Shown here: one piece after another, positions 60,122 through 64,000 of the stretch
How the letters are laid out: each line of letters begins with the position of its first letter
Numbering within the stretch: position 1 is the stretch's first letter
Assembly (NCBI GenBank): GCA_036400075.1
Contig: DASWLV010000225.1
Location: 1 to 64,000 of the forward strand
Direction of reading: 5' to 3'
Source of the DNA: JALZCH01 sp036400075
GTDB lineage: Bacteria > Acidobacteriota > Blastocatellia > Pyrinomonadales > Pyrinomonadaceae
DNA: 64,000 bases
The notes under the pieces: generated by a model
The model's input: only the letters and a program-made list of their open reading frames with translations
What the model was told of the DNA's origin: nothing
Database searches by the model: none
Made by a program: the position numbers and the translations under genes

Positions 60122-61492
60122 TTATTGTTTCGGAAATTTAAGCTCCGACGCCTGAATTTCGTGTTTCCATAATTCCTTGCCTGTTAAATCAACCGCGCTC
60201 ATCGTCAATCGGCGCTCTTTTGCCGGTCCGGTTACTTCGATCATTCCAAAATTCTTCGTTCCCTTAACCAAAGTTCCGGCGACGCGATCCGGGTTGTTTT
60301 CTTCGTTTTTATGAGGATTTGAGTTTCCGGCGGTTAAAGGGCTGGACGTAAAATCGTAAAGCGGGTAACTTCCGACATCATTTATACGAATCAGCTCGGT
60401 GTAGTGACGATCACCCGAAAGAAAAACGACGCCTTCGACGCGGGCGTCGCGAATAAAATCGAGCAGACGACGATATTCGCCAGGAAATTGTTTGAACGAT
60501 TCAAACGGATTGAACTGATTGAGCATTTGACTGCCATTGACGACGATTTTAAATGTGGCTTTGCTCGAACGCAGACTTTCAGTCAGCCAGCGCATTTGCC
60601 GCTCGCCGAGCATCACTTTGTCGGGCGAATTGGGCATTTCGTTTGGCGAACGGTAAAAGCGGTCGTCGAGCAGGAAAAATTCAACATCCGCCCATTCAAA
60701 ACGCCCGAAAACGCCGGGCGTTTCCGGTTCGCCGTAAGTCGCGTTCGCCCAATAATCTTTAAATACGCGCAGCGATTGTTCGCGCAAGCGGTAGGTTCGG
60801 TCGGAATCGTTCGGTCCATAATCGTGATCGTCCCAAATCGCGTAATTGTGAGTGGTGGCTAAAAGCTGCTGCAATTCCGGCAATTCGCGGTTTTGCCGGA
60901 AGCGGTAACGCATTGCCGTTTCCGTCAGCCAATCCGGCTCGCGGTAATAAACGTTATCGCCCAGCCAAATCATAAAATCCGGTTTTTTCGCGGCGATTGT
61001 GCGGAAAATTTCAAACCCGGAGCCGTAAGGCGTTCCCGGACGGTCAAACGGCGGGTCGTTAATATAAGCGCACGAGCCTAAAGCAAAGCGAAAAGCGGGC
61101 GGCTCGGTGCGCCAGCGCCAATGCGGCTGGGTTTGAAAAGTCGGTTGAAAATCAAACGTCACTCGCCGATTGTTCAGATAAACGTCGTAATCGTAACGCG
61201 CGCCAAATTCCAATTGCGACAGCGTAAAACGAGCGATAAAATCGGCTTCTTCGTTGGTTCTAACCGTTTTACTAAATTTTACGTTTTTCGTTTCGCCCTG
61301 TTTCCAATAGCGAATTTGCGCTTCTGCCGGTTGTTTTGTTTGCAGCCAAACGGCGGTTTCGGTCATCTCGCTATAACCGAGCATCGGACCCGAACGCAAA
61401 GGGTTGTTTTGTCGCGCAGTTTGCGCCGCCGAGGGCAGCATCAATACGGTTAAAATCAGAAAGATAAAACACGTTTTTCTCATCTTTTTCAT
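60122..61492 (-). CDS. PhoD-like alkaline phosphatase/phosphodiesterase, exported
   Basis: 456 residues with a signal peptide (FIFLILTVLMLPSAAQ). An N-terminal fibronectin-like part (SGPMLGYSEMTETAVWLQTKQPAEAQIRYW) precedes the PhoD catalytic domain: RFALGSCAYIND, FMIWLGDNVYYREPDW, AIWDDHDYGPNDSD, FFLLDDRFYR, and GVVFLSGDRHYTEL. These carry the metal-binding residues. PhoD removes phosphate from phosphodiesters and needs Ca2+ (and Fe3+ in some). A second ATG at 61483 is also possible. Confidence 0.87.
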   Translation of the reverse strand: MKKMRKTCFIFLILTVLMLPSAAQTARQNNPLRSGPMLGYSEMTETAVWLQTKQPAEAQIRYWKQGETKNVKFSKTVRTNEEADFIARFTLSQLEFGARYDYDVYLNNRRVTFDFQPTFQTQPHWRWRTEPPAFRFALGSCAYINDPPFDRPGTPYGSGFEIFRTIAAKKPDFMIWLGDNVYYREPDWLTETAMRYRFRQNRELPELQQLLATTHNYAIWDDHDYGPNDSDRTYRLREQSLRVFKDYWANATYGEPETPGVFGRFEWADVEFFLLDDRFYRSPNEMPNSPDKVMLGERQMRWLTESLRSSKATFKIVVNGSQMLNQFNPFESFKQFPGEYRRLLDFIRDARVEGVVFLSGDRHYTELIRINDVGSYPLYDFTSSPLTAGNSNPHKNEENNPDRVAGTLVKGTKNFGMIEVTGPAKERRLTMSAVDLTGKELWKHEIQASELKFPKQ

Positions 61493-61772
61493 TTTCTGTT
61501 TGAACGTTTTCTTAAAAGTTGCGTAAATAGATATTTACTGATAAATTTTAACAGAACTTCAAGCCATTTCAGGCAAGCGAAAATTATTTAACAGGTTGTT
61601 CATACAGTTGTAAGAAACTGGTAAGTTGCGGTTGATAAAAACGCTGTTGGCAATTATAAATCACAGCGCTGACTAACTCACAACTAAACTCAATACATAA
61701 ATAGGGAAGCGCGCCGATTGTGCGCCAGACAGTTAAATAAACAACAGGTATTTTAATTAAAAGGACAAAATT
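61493..61772. other. Intergenic region, divergent promoters
   Basis: No gene seen. AT-rich; it must hold promoters for the leftward PhoD-like gene and the rightward third Oar receptor. AAGGA lies before the receptor ATG. Confidence 0.5.
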
Positions 61773-64000
61773 ATGTCGAAATTTCTAATGCTAAATCTAA
61801 CACGCTTTTTAACGGTTGCAATCTTGTGCTTTGCCGCAAGTACAGCAGGCGTATTAGCGCAATCAACCGTCACGGGCGGTATTCGGGGAACGATTACAGA
61901 CCCGCAGAGCGCAGTTTTGCCGAACGTAGCCGTAACGGTTACGAATGCCGGAACAAATCAAACCCAGACTGTGACAACCGATGAAAACGGTGTATATGTC
62001 GCCAGCAACCTTCAACCCGGCACTTATACTATTAACATTACGCAAACGGGCTTTGCCCCTTTTACCGGAAACAATGTAATTGTCGAAGTCGGTCAAGTCA
62101 CGACCGTTAACATTCCGCTGACCGTCGGACAAGCGAGCGCAACCGTCGAAGTGACTGCGGAAGCTCCTGTTATCAATACCAATTCGCAGGACTTTGCGAC
62201 CAATATCAACGAGACTTCAATCCGTGATCTGCCGATTAACGGACGCCGCGCTTCCAACTTCGTGCTTTTAACGCCGGCGACTGTTCCCGACGGCAATTTC
62301 GGTTTGATTAGTTTTCGCGGCATTTCCGGTTTGCTCAACAACAGCACCGTAGATGGCGGCGATAATAATCAATCATTCCAATCGGAAGAACGCGGACGCA
62401 CACGCATCGGATATGTTGTCAGCCAGGCTGCGATTCGCGAGTTTCAAGTCAACACGTCGAATTATTCAGCCGAATACGGACGCTCGGCGGGCGGCGTGGT
62501 GAATACGGTCACAAAAAGCGGAACCAACCAATTTCGCGGGATGCTTTTTGAATACTACCGCAATAATAAATTCGGCGCGCGTAATCCCGCATCTTTCGTC
62601 CCGGCTATAGTAAATGGTTTCTCAAGTCAGGTAGGAATCAAAGCGGTAGATGTTCGACATCAATTCGGCGGCGCAATCGGTGGTCCGATTATTAAAAACC
62701 GCCTGTTTTTCTTTTTCAGCTACGATCAGCAGAAACGCAATTTCCCAGGTATCGCAAGATTTTCCAGTCTCACTTATTTGAATACGGCAGATACTGCATT
62801 ATTGACAACTCCGCGTGGACAGCAGGTGCCTGGAAGACCGGCGGGAACTCTTGGAAGAGGACTCACCAGCGCTCAAGTCAATGAAACTTTGGGATTTTTA
62901 ACTTCATTGACCGGTGAAACACCGCGCCGTGGCGATCAAACAACTATCCTGCCAAAAATTGACTGGCAGATTAACGACAAAAATCTGTTCAGCGCAACCT
63001 ATAATCGTTTGCGTTGGGAATCTCCTGCCGGTTTGCAGACACAAGCTACCAATACATTGGGACGAAGAAGCTTTGGCGATGATTTCGTAGATGTTGATAC
63101 GCTGAATTTACGGCTGCAATCAACGATTTCCCCTAATTTGCTAAATGAGGCTCGTTTTCAATACGCTCGTGATAATGAATATGCACTGAGTCAGGAGCCG
63201 CTTCCGGGCGAGCCTGCGACCGCTACTACTTCTCAAGGTCAACGCTCTCCGCAGGTTGCTTTGACGAATGGATTAACATTCGGGACAACTTCTAATTTTG
63301 AGCGTCTTCGTTATCCTTTTGAAAGCCGCGTCCAATTTGCTGATACCGTTACCTGGATTTCAGGCAGACATACCTTTAAATTCGGAGGCGATATTAATCG
63401 AGTAACCGATGATATTCAAAATTTAAATTCCGAAGCCGGTCAATTCACATACGGCAACATCAATGATTTTATCGTTGATTACGTTAATTTCAAATCTCCT
63501 TTTACAGCAACAACATCATGTATTACTTCAACGCGGACGGCTGGCAGATGCTACACGAGCAATTATGTTCAAGGCGTGGGAATCCCCGGTTTGAAATTCA
63601 GCATGAACGAATACAGCTTCTTTTTGCAGGATGATTTTCGCATCACGCCGCGTTTGACAATAAATATGGGCTTGCGTTACGAGTATCAAAAACTGCCTGA
63701 CGCAATAATACCGAATGCCAGCACCGCTGTTATTCCGAGGGATGGCAGAACTCTCGCAGAAGCTACATCAACCTTGCCGAGCGATAAAAACAACTTTGGT
63801 CCGCGGGTTGGTTTCGCATACGATTTGACGGGTCAAGGCAGAACGTCGCTCCGCGCTGGATACGGTATTTATTACGGACGCTTCCTTGGCGGGCACGTTT
63901 GGAATAATTTGCTGAGAACCGGTAATCCGGCAGGACAGGGAACAGTAAATATCGCACCGGCATCTGGTCCTATCTTCCCAAATGTTCTGCCTAACAATAA
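61773..64000 (+). CDS. Oar-like TonB-dependent receptor (3' end outside window)
   Basis: The frame opens at ATG 61773 (AAGGA upstream) and runs to the window edge (about 742 codons). The signal peptide ends near GVLAQ; the carboxypeptidase-regulatory-like domain is GGIRGTITDPQSAVLPNVAVTV. The plug follows (SNYSAEYGRSAGGVVNTVTKSG), then barrel strands (FSMNEYSFFLQDDFRI, INMGLRYEYQ). It is the third such receptor in the window, and closer in its plug to the one at 42816 than to that at 20165. Confidence 0.9.
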   Translation, partial: MSKFLMLNLTRFLTVAILCFAASTAGVLAQSTVTGGIRGTITDPQSAVLPNVAVTVTNAGTNQTQTVTTDENGVYVASNLQPGTYTINITQTGFAPFTGNNVIVEVGQVTTVNIPLTVGQASATVEVTAEAPVINTNSQDFATNINETSIRDLPINGRRASNFVLLTPATVPDGNFGLISFRGISGLLNNSTVDGGDNNQSFQSEERGRTRIGYVVSQAAIREFQVNTSNYSAEYGRSAGGVVNTVTKSGTNQFRGMLFEYYRNNKFGARNPASFVPAIVNGFSSQVGIKAVDVRHQFGGAIGGPIIKNRLFFFFSYDQQKRNFPGIARFSSLTYLNTADTALLTTPRGQQVPGRPAGTLGRGLTSAQVNETLGFLTSLTGETPRRGDQTTILPKIDWQINDKNLFSATYNRLRWESPAGLQTQATNTLGRRSFGDDFVDVDTLNLRLQSTISPNLLNEARFQYARDNEYALSQEPLPGEPATATTSQGQRSPQVALTNGLTFGTTSNFERLRYPFESRVQFADTVTWISGRHTFKFGGDINRVTDDIQNLNSEAGQFTYGNINDFIVDYVNFKSPFTATTSCITSTRTAGRCYTSNYVQGVGIPGLKFSMNEYSFFLQDDFRITPRLTINMGLRYEYQKLPDAIIPNASTAVIPRDGRTLAEATSTLPSDKNNFGPRVGFAYDLTGQGRTSLRAGYGIYYGRFLGGHVWNNLLRTGNPAGQGTVNIAPASGPIFPNVLPNN

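Noticed and set aside
1..64000. tRNA or rRNA genes
   Set aside because: No T-arm GTTCRANYC-type motif with matching acceptor stem, and no rRNA-like stretch, was found outside coding genes or terminators.

Overview
The window looks like a chromosomal segment, including the replication origin, from a moderate-GC member of the Acidobacteriota, probably class Blastocatellia. That placement is inference. It rests on three very large Oar-type TonB-dependent receptors with an N-terminal carboxypeptidase-regulatory-like domain (20165-23500, 42816-46184, 61773-end), the style of the secreted and lipoprotein genes, and the mix of housekeeping genes. No rRNA, tRNA or CRISPR array was seen.

Left part (1-9.6 kb): the end of a surface-sugar locus (epimerase, WbpB-like dehydrogenase, WbpD-like acetyltransferase), then a MoxR/ChlI-like ATPase, a VapBC-type toxin-antitoxin pair whose toxin is broken by one in-frame TGA, acpS and pgeF with overlapping divergent 5' ends, a stand-alone DsbD-alpha-like protein, rlmN, and a NucA-type nuclease with a NuiA-type inhibitor two genes away.

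Origin (9.7-13.1 kb): dnaA and dnaN with DnaA-box clusters on both sides of dnaA. The dnaA-dnaN gap holds two perfect TTATCCACA boxes, many one-mismatch boxes, a short GC cluster, five CTA trios and an AT-rich stretch, which is the layout of a bacterial basal unwinding system.

13-31.7 kb: metabolic and envelope genes (NAD-type isocitrate dehydrogenase, Uma2 protein, DAACS symporter; an S41 protease / TonB-like / HD-phosphohydrolase cluster; the first Oar receptor; TPR protein and ribA; sigma factor with zinc-finger anti-sigma; SixA-like phosphatase; GlcD-like oxidase; a lipoprotein; and a large unrecognised protein with a PD-(D/E)XK motif). 31.7-33.4 kb resembles a small cassette array: two attC-like palindromes follow a DUF1772-like membrane gene and an esterase gene.

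33.6-51.9 kb: ppiD-like chaperone, sugar/cofactor genes, pgsA-like gene, a dnaK-dnaJ-hspR cluster with a HAIR-like operator over the dnaK promoter, the second Oar receptor, a DUF4388 protein and smc. This part is dotted with 7-bp-periodic repeats, between genes and twice inside smc in frame.

51.9-64 kb: CapA-like lipoprotein and heme A synthase, then a 1,972-bp mobile unit (11-bp terminal inverted repeats, perfect 8-bp target duplication, no recognisable transposase) carrying three cargo genes. After it come a PilZ-like protein, a large secreted protein combining BNR-like, DUF1906-like and FG-GAP repeats, a TM2 protein, a PhoD-like phosphatase, and the start of the third Oar receptor, which runs off the right edge.
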